A stretch of DNA of 64,000 bases from NCBI GenBank assembly GCA_017513245.1, contig JAFXGK010000025.1, forward strand, positions 52,414 to 116,413, written 5' to 3'. Position numbers and translations under genes: made by a program. The stretch comes from Clostridia bacterium (GTDB lineage: Bacteria > Bacillota > Clostridia > Oscillospirales > Acutalibacteraceae). Below, one piece after another: positions 28,792-36,857 of this stretch. The notes beneath the pieces were generated by a model. It was not told where the DNA came from, did no database searches, and saw only the letters and a list, made by a program, of their open reading frames with translations. The stretch's first letter is position 1, and each line of letters starts with the position of its first letter.

Positions 28792-30216
28792 TTATTCCTT
28801 TCCGTCCCAACAATAGGTGCACAACTTTGATTTATCAATACCTATTGCCTCTATAATACCCTCAAGAGACTGAAATTCGAGGGAGGCAAAATGAAGCTTT
28901 TCACAAATAGCCTTGCGAAGATTTTTACCGCGCTCCGTATTGCAGTCGCTGTATTCTTCGATGTAGTTAAAGCCTTCTTCGCCTTCAAGTTCTAAAATAG
29001 TACGACGTGCCATAAGTTCAAGGTCACTTGTTGCACGAGAGAAATTAAGATACTTACAGCCGTACATAATCGGCGGACAGGCCGAGCGCATATGTACCGA
29101 CTTGGCGCCGTTATCATAAAGGAAGTCAACGGTTTCTTTAAGTTGCGTTCCTCTAACGATTGAATCGTCAACGAAAAGAAGATTTTTATCCTTAATTAAA
29201 TCGTAAACGGGAATCTGCTTCATTTTAGCGATTCTTTGACGTTCACTTTGCTTAGTCGGCATAAAGCTGCGCGACCATGTGGGAGTGTATTTTATAAAAG
29301 CACGCGAGAACGGCAGATGACTTGTATTCGCATAACCGATAGCGTGCGGAGTTCCCGAATCCGGCACTCCTCCAACATAATCAATATCTGCAGTCTTTCC
29401 TAAACGTTCGTCATTCCTTGCCATAATGGCGCCGTTACGATAGCGCATCATCTCAACGTTTACGCCTTCATAAGTGGAGGTCGGGAAACCATAATAACTC
29501 CAAAGAAATGCACATATACGCATTTCCTTTCCGGGAGGATTAAGTTGAGTCATACTATCAGCGGTTAATTCGACAATCTCGCCCGGGCCCAACTCCTTGA
29601 CACCTTCATAACCAAGTTTGGTGTAAGCATAGTCCTCAAATGCGACGGCATAACCATTTTCACTTTTACCTATGCATACAGGAATTCTGCCTAAACGGTC
29701 GCGAGCCGCAATAAGCTTGCCTTCATTTGTAAGGATAAGGATATTTGCGGTTCCCTCGATTTGGTCTTGGGCAAACTTAATACCCTCTGCAAAGGTGCTT
29801 TTTTGGCTTATAAGTGCGGCTATAAGTTCAGTATAATTAACAGCTCCGCCGGTCATCCCGTTAAAATGGGCGTTATTTTCGGAAAAATAGCGTTCAATTA
29901 GTTCATCAGCATTGTTGATAACGCCAATGGTACAAATAGCAAATGCACCCAGTGTTGAGCGAATAATAAGCGGTTGGGGATAATAGTCGCTTATGCAGCC
30001 GATTGCGGCATTTCCCTTCATTTCGTCAAAAATATCGTCGAATTTAGTGCGAAAAAGAGAATTTTGAATATTATGTATTTCTCTTTGAAGACCAATCTCG
30101 GGATCGTAGGCTGCAACACCTGCGCGTCGAGTGCCGAGATGGGAATGATAATCTGTTCCGAAAAATACGTCGGAAATCGCGTCGTGATTACAGACGGCTC
30201 CGAAAAAACCTCCCAT
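28792..30216 (-). CDS. purF: amidophosphoribosyltransferase-like PurF lacking the catalytic Cys1
   Basis: 474 residues with normal PurF layout: an N-terminal Ntn glutaminase-like domain (1-230) and a PRPP-binding transferase domain with LLFVDDSIVRGTQ (346-358). The N-terminus MGGFFGAVCN aligns with the usual CGVFGI, placing Gly where the nucleophile Cys1 should be. The HRGQE region is replaced by GTRRAG, and NG of the oxyanion site by INN. Cysteines at 235, 387, 466 and 469 match the four ligands of the 4Fe-4S cluster of Bacillus PurF. Gene position (after purE, before purM) fits PRPP amidotransferase. The altered glutaminase pocket suggests use of free ammonia or another nitrogen donor; that is inference. 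Confidence 0.85.
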   Translation of the reverse strand: MGGFFGAVCNHDAISDVFFGTDYHSHLGTRRAGVAAYDPEIGLQREIHNIQNSLFRTKFDDIFDEMKGNAAIGCISDYYPQPLIIRSTLGAFAICTIGVINNADELIERYFSENNAHFNGMTGGAVNYTELIAALISQKSTFAEGIKFAQDQIEGTANILILTNEGKLIAARDRLGRIPVCIGKSENGYAVAFEDYAYTKLGYEGVKELGPGEIVELTADSMTQLNPPGKEMRICAFLWSYYGFPTSTYEGVNVEMMRYRNGAIMARNDERLGKTADIDYVGGVPDSGTPHAIGYANTSHLPFSRAFIKYTPTWSRSFMPTKQSERQRIAKMKQIPVYDLIKDKNLLFVDDSIVRGTQLKETVDFLYDNGAKSVHMRSACPPIMYGCKYLNFSRATSDLELMARRTILELEGEEGFNYIEEYSDCNTERGKNLRKAICEKLHFASLEFQSLEGIIEAIGIDKSKLCTYCWDGKE

Positions 30217-30240
30217 TAAGATAACCTCCGTAGTGAAAAC

Positions 30241-30735
30241 TTAAATAGAAAACTCAGCAGAAATCTTTGCGTCCTTTTCGAGAACAACCTTCGCGTCTGC
30301 TGCACGCTTATCATCTAATTTTTTTGCAAGCTCCGGCTCACCCAGAGCAATAATCTGTGCGGCAAGCAGCGCCGCATTACCACCACCGTTAATAGCCACA
30401 GTGGCAACCGGTATGCCTGTGGGCATCTGAACGGTCGAAAGCAGAGCATCCATACCGTCAAGATTGGAAGATTTGCAAGGAATTCCGATAACGGGCAGGG
30501 TTGTGTTTGCGGCGATAGCACCTGCAAGGTGCGCTGCCATGCCGGCAGCTGCAATTATAACGCCAAAGCCGTTATCGCGAGCATTTAATGCAAAATCGCG
30601 GGCTTCAACCGGCGTTCTGTGAGCCGAATAAACGTGTACCTCAAACGGAATACCGAGACTATCGAGCATATCGGTAGCTTTTTTTATGATCGGCAGGTCA
30701 CTATCGCTGCCCATTACAATTCCGACTTTTTTCAT
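30241..30735 (-). CDS. purE: 5-(carboxyamino)imidazole ribonucleotide mutase PurE
   Basis: 164 residues from the second of two adjacent ATGs, which gives 6-base spacing from GGAGG (the first would leave 3). It shows MGSDSDLPI, the histidine-containing YSAHRTP, AAAGMAAHLAG and VQMPTGIPVATVAINGGGNAALLA. The length and SAHRTP loop indicate the class I mutase, although the usual GKAGAANAALLA segment is two residues shorter. Class I normally works with PurK, which is not in the window. It is the first gene behind the ZTP riboswitch. Confidence 0.95.
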   Translation of the reverse strand: MKKVGIVMGSDSDLPIIKKATDMLDSLGIPFEVHVYSAHRTPVEARDFALNARDNGFGVIIAAAGMAAHLAGAIAANTTLPVIGIPCKSSNLDGMDALLSTVQMPTGIPVATVAINGGGNAALLAAQIIALGEPELAKKLDDKRAADAKVVLEKDAKISAEFSI

Positions 30736-30754
30736 CATATACCTCCAAACTTAA

Positions 30755-30797
30755 AAACAAAAAAGGCACACTTTACCCAAAATAGGTAAGGTGTGCC
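30755..30797 (-). terminator. riboswitch-controlled terminator before purE
   Basis: Minus strand GGCACACCTTACC / GGTAAAGTGTGCC with a TATTTTG-type loop, followed by TTTTTTGTTTTT. The first strand of the stem overlaps the GGGCA end of the ZTP aptamer, so ligand binding should prevent the hairpin. Confidence 0.88.
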
Positions 30798-30870
30798 CAG
30801 ACGGTCGGCTTAAATATCTACTTCTGTTCCCTTGTGGTTGACCCACGTGATCCGTCAGTCACAGAAGCGA
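30794..30870 (-). ncRNA. ZTP (pfl) riboswitch controlling the purine operon
   Basis: The minus-strand leader contains CTTCTGTGACTGACGG, then GTGGGTCAACCAC, AAGGGAACAGAAG and GCCGACCGTCTGGGCA. The P1 pairing CTTCTGT / ACAGAAG, the hairpin GTGG..CCAC and the distal CCG..CGTCTGGGCA pseudoknot element are the conserved parts of the ZTP/pfl motif. ZTP/ZMP accumulate when 10-formyl-THF is short. Ligand binding should stabilise the aptamer and block the overlapping terminator, turning on purE to fhs. Recognition is by motif memory; covariance search not run. Confidence 0.92.
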
Positions 30871-30882
30871 AATTACCAATCA

Positions 30883-30911
30883 ATTTTATCATCAAACAAA
30901 ATTGATGTCAA
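30883..30911 (-). promoter_or_regulatory. consensus promoter upstream of the ZTP riboswitch
   Basis: Minus strand TTGACA (30911-30906), a 17-base spacer and TAAAAT (30888-30883), just after the guaB stop. It provides independent transcription of the purine operon. Confidence 0.8.
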
Positions 30912-30929
30912 GGCACATTACCGCAATAT

Positions 30930-32435
30930 TTATTTTAAAGTTGTGCTGCTGTCTTTTTGAATAACGTCGTGTGCGCCACCCTCAACAATACTGGTAGCAG
31001 AAACGAGAGTAAGTTTTGCCTTCTGCTGAAGTTCGGGAATGCTGAGCGCACCGCAGTTGCACATGGTTGAACGAACCTTACTGAGCGAAATAGCTACGTT
31101 ATCCTTTAAGGTTCCGGCATACGGAACGTAGGAATCAACGCCCTCTTCAAAGGAAAGCTTTTTATCGCCGCCGAGGTCATAACGCTGCCAGTTACGTGCA
31201 CGGGCAGAGCCTTCACCCCAGTACTCCTTGTAGTAGGTTCCGCCGATGCTAACCTTGCTTGTGGGGCTTTCGTCAAAGCGGGCAAAATAGCGGCCGAGCA
31301 TTACGAAATCGGCACCCATAGCGAGAGCTAAGGTGATGTGATGGTCGTAAACGATACCACCGTCGGAGCAAACGGGAACATAAATACCGGTTTCCTCAAA
31401 GTAACGGTCACGCTCTGCGCAAACCTCGATAAGAGCGGTAGCCTGTCCGCGGCCGATACCCTTGGTCTCACGTGTGATGCAAATGGAACCGCCGCCGATA
31501 CCAACCTTAATAAAGTCGGCACCGCAATCAGCCAAGAAGCGGAAGCCTTCTGCGTCAACAACGTTACCTGCGCCAACCTTTACGCTGTCACCGTAGCGCT
31601 CGCGAATCCACTCGATGGTAAGCTTCTGCCACTCGGAGAAGCCTTCGGAAGAGTCAATACAAAGTACGTCTGCGCCTGCCTCAACCAGTGCGGGTACTCG
31701 CTCTGCGTAGTCGCGGGTGTTAATACCTGCGCCTACAACGTAACGCTTAGAAGAATCAAGCAGCTCATTGGGATTCTGCTTGTGCATATCATAGTCCTTG
31801 CGGAAAACAAAGTAGCAAAGCTTCTGGTCTGCGCTTATGATGGGAAGAGAGTTAAGTTTGTTATCCCAAATAATATCATTAGCTTCCTTAAGGGTTGTTC
31901 CCTCTTTTGCCCAAATGAGTTTCTCAAAGGGAGTCATAAACTCACTAACCTTAAGGTCGGGCGACATACGGCTTACACGGTAATCTCTGCCGGTTACAAT
32001 ACCGAGAAGCTTACCGTCAGCGGTGCCGTCCTCGGTAATAGCGATGGTAGAATGGCCCTTTTCCTTGCTTAAAGCAATAACGTCGGATAAGGTTGCATCG
32101 GGACGAAGGTTGGAATCGCTCTTTACAAAGCCTGCCTTATAGCTCTTTGCGCGGCGAACCATTGCGGCCTCGTCTTCAACGGTCTGAGAACCATAGATGA
32201 AGGAAACGCCACCCTCGGTTGCGAGAGCAACAGCCAGGCGGTCACCCGATACCGACTGCATTATTGCAGAAACCATGGGTATGTTCATTGTGATAGCCGA
32301 TTCCTCGCCCTTCTTGTATTTAACAAGAGGAGTCTTGAGCGATACGTTTGCAGGAATGCACTCGCTCGAGGAATAACCGGGAATTAAAAGATATTCATTA
32401 AAAGTATGTGAGGGTTCGTTGATAAATGTTGCCAT
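30930..32435 (-). CDS. guaB: IMP dehydrogenase
   Basis: 501 residues: a TIM-barrel dehydrogenase with two CBS domains inserted at about 110-215. It oxidises IMP to XMP with NAD+, the entry to guanine nucleotides. The catalytic cysteine is in [18 protein letters not shown], phosphate-binding residues are in SDGGI, and the flap region is [16 protein letters not shown]. The Cys loop ([14 protein letters not shown]) differs from the commoner CTTRxVxGVG/VP form and marks a divergent IMPDH clade. AAGGAGATTCATC precedes the ATG. It follows pyrI by 21 bases without a terminator and so appears to belong to the pyrimidine operon. Confidence 0.93.
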   Translation of the reverse strand: MATFINEPSHTFNEYLLIPGYSSSECIPANVSLKTPLVKYKKGEESAITMNIPMVSAIMQSVSGDRLAVALATEGGVSFIYGSQTVEDEAAMVRRAKSYKAGFVKSDSNLRPDATLSDVIALSKEKGHSTIAITEDGTADGKLLGIVTGRDYRVSRMSPDLKVSEFMTPFEKLIWAKEGTTLKEANDIIWDNKLNSLPIISADQKLCYFVFRKDYDMHKQNPNELLDSSKRYVVGAGINTRDYAERVPALVEAGADVLCIDSSEGFSEWQKLTIEWIRERYGDSVKVGAGNVVDAEGFRFLADCGADFIKVGIGGGSICITRETKGIGRGQATALIEVCAERDRYFEETGIYVPVCSDGGIVYDHHITLALAMGADFVMLGRYFARFDESPTSKVSIGGTYYKEYWGEGSARARNWQRYDLGGDKKLSFEEGVDSYVPYAGTLKDNVAISLSKVRSTMCNCGALSIPELQQKAKLTLVSATSIVEGGAHDVIQKDSSTTLK

Positions 32436-32456
32436 GATGAATCTCCTTTTTTCTAA

Positions 32457-32873
32457 TTAATTTGCTTTGGTTTCGCAGTAAATACAGCGATAAACTTTAT
32501 TTTCACGGTCGGTAAGCTTGAAGATATGGTCTATCTCCTGCTCGACCGAGGTAATACAACGCGGATTTTTGCAGTAAACAACGTTTTTAAGTTGTTCAGG
32601 CAAACAGCAGTTGCGTTTTTCAATCAGCACGCCGCCCTTAATAATATTAATGGTTGCGGCGGGATCGACATAGCCGATAACGTCAAAATCGATCGGCACG
32701 TCGCCATCTATTTTGATGATATCCTTTTTGCCCATTTTCTTACTGGGAACGTTTTTGATTATGGCGACCGGACACTCAAGTTTGCCAAGTTCAAGCAGTT
32801 TAAAAAGTGTCATTCCCTTTCCTGCTTCTATATGGTCGATTACGGTGCCGTTAAGAATAGAATCTACCTTCAT
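32457..32873 (-). CDS. pyrI: aspartate carbamoyltransferase regulatory subunit
   Basis: 138 residues. An N-terminal nucleotide-binding domain ([20 protein letters not shown]) is followed by a zinc domain with two cysteine pairs, CKNPRC and YRCIYC, which hold the catalytic trimer interface. It gives allosteric control of PyrB by CTP/ATP. Its ATG overlaps the pyrB stop (ATGA), coupling synthesis of the two subunits. PyrI is typical of enterobacteria, archaea and some Clostridia; most Bacillus relatives lack it. Confidence 0.95.
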   Translation of the reverse strand: MKVDSILNGTVIDHIEAGKGMTLFKLLELGKLECPVAIIKNVPSKKMGKKDIIKIDGDVPIDFDVIGYVDPAATINIIKGGVLIEKRNCCLPEQLKNVVYCKNPRCITSVEQEIDHIFKLTDRENKVYRCIYCETKAN

Positions 32874-33796
32874 TTCTTCGCCTCCTCAAGTAATTTGAGT
32901 ATAAGCGCCATTCGCATATACTTACCGTTAAGCACCTGCTTGAAGTAGCAAGCACGCGGATCATCGTCAACCGCTACGCTGATTTCGTTCACTCGCGGCA
33001 GCGGATGCATAATCGAAAGGTCACCGCGGGCATTCGTCAGCTTATCCATATCTAATATGTAGCTGTCCTTAAGTCTTAAGTAATCCTCTTCGTTAAAGAA
33101 ACGCTCACGCTGAACACGGGTCATATATAGAATGTCGAGCTCGGGCATGGCTTCTTCCAGGCTCTCTGTTTCGGTATAGGGAATATTGTTACGGTCCAGC
33201 ACGTCCTTTTTTACGTAACTCGGAAGTTTGAGCTCGTTGGGCGAAATGAGCACCACCTTGATTCCGCTGTATCGCGACATGGCGTTTATAAGCGAATGGA
33301 CCGTTCTGCCGAACTTAAGGTCACCGCAGAAGCCGATGGTGAGATTATTAAATCTTCCCTTCTCACGATGAATTGTAAGAAGGTCCGCCAAGGTCTGAGT
33401 GGGATGATTATGACCGCCGTCACCCGCGTTAATTACGGGGATACTGGCACTCTTCGAAGCTACGTAAGGAGCGCCCTCCTTTGGATGACGCATAGCGATA
33501 ATGTCGGCATAGCAACTGATAGTCTTTGCTGTATCCGAAACACTTTCGCCCTTCGCGGCAGAGGAACTGTTCGATTCGGAGAATCCTATTACATTGCCGC
33601 CCAACTCGTACATAGCAGCCTCAAAACTTAAGCGTGTTCTGGTTGAGGGCTCGAAAAACAGTGTTGCAAGTTTCTTTCCTTTGCACTTTTCACTGTACTT
33701 TTGCGGATTATCTATAATGTCACAGGCCGTTGCAATAAGTTCTTCAATTTCCGATACCGATAAATCTAATATATCGATAAGGCTTCTCATACACAT
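32870..33796 (-). CDS. pyrB: aspartate carbamoyltransferase catalytic subunit
   Basis: 308 residues. It condenses carbamoyl phosphate and aspartate in pyrimidine synthesis. Carbamoyl phosphate-binding [46 protein letters not shown] and [10 protein letters not shown] are all present. Two ATGs occur at the start (MCMRSL); AAAGGAAAAG fits either, so the first is given with the second at 33790 as an alternative. The 4-base overlap with pyrI indicates the class B ATCase holoenzyme. Confidence 0.96.
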   Translation of the reverse strand: MCMRSLIDILDLSVSEIEELIATACDIIDNPQKYSEKCKGKKLATLFFEPSTRTRLSFEAAMYELGGNVIGFSESNSSSAAKGESVSDTAKTISCYADIIAMRHPKEGAPYVASKSASIPVINAGDGGHNHPTQTLADLLTIHREKGRFNNLTIGFCGDLKFGRTVHSLINAMSRYSGIKVVLISPNELKLPSYVKKDVLDRNNIPYTETESLEEAMPELDILYMTRVQRERFFNEEDYLRLKDSYILDMDKLTNARGDLSIMHPLPRVNEISVAVDDDPRACYFKQVLNGKYMRMALILKLLEEAKK

Positions 33797-33826
33797 CTTT
33801 TCCTTTCGTTTGTTTTTAGGAAAGGT

Positions 33827-34483
33827 TTATGCTTTTGCACCGTTAACCTCAAGATACTTCTTGATGCGGTCAACGTTTTCGCGATTCTTTTCGTCTTCCT
33901 CGAGGTACTCGATAATATCGTATACGTCAACAACCGAGTAAACCGGGAAGCCAAACTCCTCGCCTACCTCAGCCATTGCAGACTTTTCGGTGCGGCCTTT
34001 TTCCTTGCGGTCAACCATTACGAAGGTTGCAGCAACCTTGGTACCCTCAAGTCCGCCTAAGATTTCCATACTCTCGCGAATGGCAGTACCGGCGGTGATA
34101 ACGTCCTCAACTATAACGATCTCATCGCCTGCCTGCGGCTTAAAGCCGACAAACACACCGCCTTCGCCGTGGTCCTTCTCTTCCTTACGGTTGAAGAAGA
34201 AAGGAACGTCAAGACCCTCTTTAGAAAGAGCAACAGCAACCGATACGGCAATCGGAATTCCCTTATAAGCAGGTCCGTAAAGCACGGTCTTCTTGTTTCC
34301 AACCTTTTCAAAATATGCCTTGGCATAAAATTCGCCAAGCTTTGAAATCTGGTCACCGGTCTTAATATCACCGGCATTTATGAAATAAGGAATTTTTCTT
34401 CCGCTTTTAGCAGTAAAGTCGCCGAACTTTAAAACTCCGGCACCCTCTAAAAACTTTATAAATTCTCTTTTATAACCTTCCAT
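33827..34483 (-). CDS. pyrE: orotate phosphoribosyltransferase
   Basis: 218 residues. Type I PRTase fold with the PRPP motif IVIVEDVITAGTA and the mobile catalytic loop RKEEKDHGEGG, plus the substrate-side FTAKSGRKIPYF. It transfers ribose phosphate from PRPP to orotate. AGGAGGATATACAA precedes the ATG. It lies between pyrF (18 bases upstream) and pyrB (30 bases downstream). Confidence 0.96.
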   Translation of the reverse strand: MEGYKREFIKFLEGAGVLKFGDFTAKSGRKIPYFINAGDIKTGDQISKLGEFYAKAYFEKVGNKKTVLYGPAYKGIPIAVSVAVALSKEGLDVPFFFNRKEEKDHGEGGVFVGFKPQAGDEIVIVEDVITAGTAIRESMEILGGLEGTKVAATFVMVDRKEKGRTEKSAMAEVGEEFGFPVYSVVDVYDIIEYLEEDEKNRENVDRIKKYLEVNGAKA

Positions 34484-34501
34484 TTGTATATCCTCCTCAA
34501 A

Positions 34502-35200
34502 TTAATCCACAAATTCTGCTATGCAACGCTCGTAGGCGGCTACGGGGTCCTCGGCCGCGGTAATCGGACGACCAACCACAATATAGTCAGAACCGATTTT
34601 CTTAGCCTCGGCAGGTGTCATAACACGCTTCTGGTCACCAATATCACCATCAGCAAAACGAACACCGGGCGTTACGGTAAGGAAATCGCTGCCGCAGGTG
34701 TCGTGAACCTTGCCTGCCTCAAGCGGTGAGCAAACTACACCGTCAAGACCGGCCTTTTTTGCGCAGGCTGCATAGTGCATAACTACCTTGTCGATAGGTT
34801 CTTTTATAAGCAGGTCATTTTCCATACTTTCCTGGTCGGTAGAGGTAAGCTGAGTTACAGCGATAAGAAGCGGACGGGTTCCATCCTCACGGGTAAGACC
34901 TTCAATTGCAGCCTCCATCATACGGACAGTGCCGCCTGCGTGCAGGTTGCAGAGATCAACATCGAGATTTGAGAGAACGCTCATTGCCTTTTTTACGGTA
35001 TTGGGAATGTCGTGAAGTTTAAGGTCAAGGAATATCTTATGTCCTCTCTTCTTAATCTCGCGAACAATCTGCGGACCCTCCGCATAGAAAAGCTCCATAC
35101 CGATCTTTACGAACGGCTTTTTGCCCGTAAACTTATCGAGAAACTCAAATGTTTTTTCTGCGCTTGAAAAATCGCATGCAATAATAACGTCCTTACCCAT
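34502..35200 (-). CDS. pyrF: orotidine 5'-phosphate decarboxylase
   Basis: 232 residues. TIM barrel with the catalytic Asp-Lys-Asp motif DLKLHDIPNTV, the N-terminal IIACDFSSAE and the phosphate-binding TPGVRFADGD and IVVGRPIT near the end. It belongs to the group related to B. subtilis PyrF (about 230-240 residues). AAGGAGCGTAATCAAAA precedes the ATG, 6 bases after the pyrD stop. Confidence 0.96.
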   Translation of the reverse strand: MGKDVIIACDFSSAEKTFEFLDKFTGKKPFVKIGMELFYAEGPQIVREIKKRGHKIFLDLKLHDIPNTVKKAMSVLSNLDVDLCNLHAGGTVRMMEAAIEGLTREDGTRPLLIAVTQLTSTDQESMENDLLIKEPIDKVVMHYAACAKKAGLDGVVCSPLEAGKVHDTCGSDFLTVTPGVRFADGDIGDQKRVMTPAEAKKIGSDYIVVGRPITAAEDPVAAYERCIAEFVD

Positions 35201-35206
35201 TTTTGA

Positions 35207-36115
35207 TTACGCTCCTTTAATTATATCTTTTAAATTACTGATTCCGTATTTTTCCATAGCCTTCGGCAAATCATTTATAATATTGCGGCAGGCATAGGGT
35301 TCAATAAGGTTGGCAGCTCCAACCTCAACAGCGGTGGCACCCGCTAACATCATTTCGATTACATCCTCTGCGGTGCTGACGCCGCCCATGCCGACAACGG
35401 GAATATTAACGGCATGTGCAACTTGATATACCATTCTCACGGCCACGGGGAAAATCGCAGGTCCGGAGAAGCCACCCATTGTGTTTGCAATTACGGGTTT
35501 CTTGGTTTTAAGATCAATACGCATACCTAGGAGTGTATTTATGAGGCTGATACCGTCAGCCCCTGCCTCCTCGCAAGCCTTGGCAATTGCTACTATATCT
35601 GTAACGTTGGGCGAAAGCTTAACTATAACGGGCTTGGTCGTAACCGCTTTTACTGCTCGGGTTACCTCAGCTGCAGCCTTAGGGTCAGTACCAAAGCTCA
35701 TTCCGCCTCCATGTACGTTGGGGCAACTTACGTTAACCTCAAGCCAACCAACCTCGGGACAAGCATCAAGTTTTTGACAGGTGTAAGCATAATCTTCGAT
35801 AGCGAAGCCGCTTACGTTAGCCATTACCTTTTTATTAAACACCTTTGCCATCTTGGGCAATTCTTCATTAATAACCTTTTCAACACCGGGATTTTGAAGA
35901 CCCACGGCGTTTATCATTCCTGCGGTGCATTCAGCGATTCTGCAGGTGGGGTTACCGAAACGGGGATCCTTGGTCGTTCCCTTGAAGGAGAAGGTTCCGA
36001 GCATATTAATATCGTAAAGATCAGCAAACTCATAGCCGTAGCCAAAAGTACCACTGGCCGGAATTATGGGGTTATCGATTTCGATACCGCAAAGATTAAC
36101 ACTTAGTTTTCCCAC
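35207..36115 (-). CDS. pyrD: dihydroorotate dehydrogenase B, catalytic subunit
   Basis: 302 residues. Class 1B FMN enzyme: GTFGYGYEF near the start, the active-site loop VNVSCPNVHGGGMSFGTD with the catalytic cysteine, IVKLSPNVTDI, NTMGGFSGPAIFPVAVRMV and VGMGGVSTAEDVIEMMLAGA. It pairs with PyrK, whose gene overlaps its start by 13 bases, passing electrons to NAD+ rather than to quinone or fumarate. Confidence 0.96.
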   Translation of the reverse strand: MGKLSVNLCGIEIDNPIIPASGTFGYGYEFADLYDINMLGTFSFKGTTKDPRFGNPTCRIAECTAGMINAVGLQNPGVEKVINEELPKMAKVFNKKVMANVSGFAIEDYAYTCQKLDACPEVGWLEVNVSCPNVHGGGMSFGTDPKAAAEVTRAVKAVTTKPVIVKLSPNVTDIVAIAKACEEAGADGISLINTLLGMRIDLKTKKPVIANTMGGFSGPAIFPVAVRMVYQVAHAVNIPVVGMGGVSTAEDVIEMMLAGATAVEVGAANLIEPYACRNIINDLPKAMEKYGISNLKDIIKGA

Positions 36116-36840
36116 AGTATTTCCTCCTTCTCAAGTACAGGGCCGTCCTTGCAGATACGTTTATAGCCGGTAATAGTCTTACAAGAGCATCCCATACAAG
36201 CACCAAAACCGCATCCCATACGCTCCTCAAAGCTGAACTGACCCGAAGTATTTATCGAACGGTAAAGCGCCTTAAGCATCGGCTCGGGTCCGCAGGTGTA
36301 TACGTATGTGTAATCAATATCGGCAAGTGCATCGGTGACAAAGCCTTTAATGCCTAAAGAACCATCAACGGTTGTAACATACACCTTTGCACCAATCGCC
36401 TCAAACTCATCCTTATAGAACACTTCGGATGCTGTATTAAAGCCTAAGATAACAGAAACCTCTTTGCCCTCTGCAATTAACTGCTTTGCAAGCATATAAA
36501 GCGGAGGTACGCCAACGCCGCCGCCAACGAGAAGCGGACGATCACCCGATTTGGTTGTATCGTAGCCGTTTCCGAGTCCCGTAAGCACATCAAGCACACC
36601 TGACTGCATCGTGCTCATCTGCTCGGTTCCCTTACCTACCACCTTGTAAATGATGGTAACGCTGTCATCGTCACGGTCGCATACCGAGATGGGGCGACGA
36701 AGATATAAGCCGTCGAGTTTAATGTTGATAAACTGACCCGATGCGGTAATATCCGAAACATCGCCGCGAAGCTTCATAAGATATACATTGTCGGTAAGCG
36801 GTTTATTGGTTTCGATGGTAAATAGGCCCTGTTTCATCAT
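36103..36840 (-). CDS. pyrK: dihydroorotate dehydrogenase electron transfer subunit PyrK
   Basis: 245 residues. FAD/NAD-binding ferredoxin-reductase fold with the FAD motif YLRRPISV (46-53), the NAD loop LLVGGGVGVPPLYMLAKQL and a C-terminal 2Fe-2S site in MGCGFGACMGCSCK plus RICKDGPV (four cysteines, about residues 210-232). It transfers electrons from PyrD to NAD+. GGAGCTT precedes two adjacent ATGs; the first is given. It overlaps pyrD by 13 bases. Confidence 0.95.
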   Translation of the reverse strand: MMKQGLFTIETNKPLTDNVYLMKLRGDVSDITASGQFINIKLDGLYLRRPISVCDRDDDSVTIIYKVVGKGTEQMSTMQSGVLDVLTGLGNGYDTTKSGDRPLLVGGGVGVPPLYMLAKQLIAEGKEVSVILGFNTASEVFYKDEFEAIGAKVYVTTVDGSLGIKGFVTDALADIDYTYVYTCGPEPMLKALYRSINTSGQFSFEERMGCGFGACMGCSCKTITGYKRICKDGPVLEKEEILWEN

Positions 36841-36857
36841 AAGCTCCTTTTGAAAAT

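Noticed and set aside
30930-32435. GMP reductase or a non-IMPDH CBS protein instead of guaB
   Set aside because: Length, two CBS domains, the catalytic Cys loop and the flap region all match IMP dehydrogenase despite divergent loop residues.
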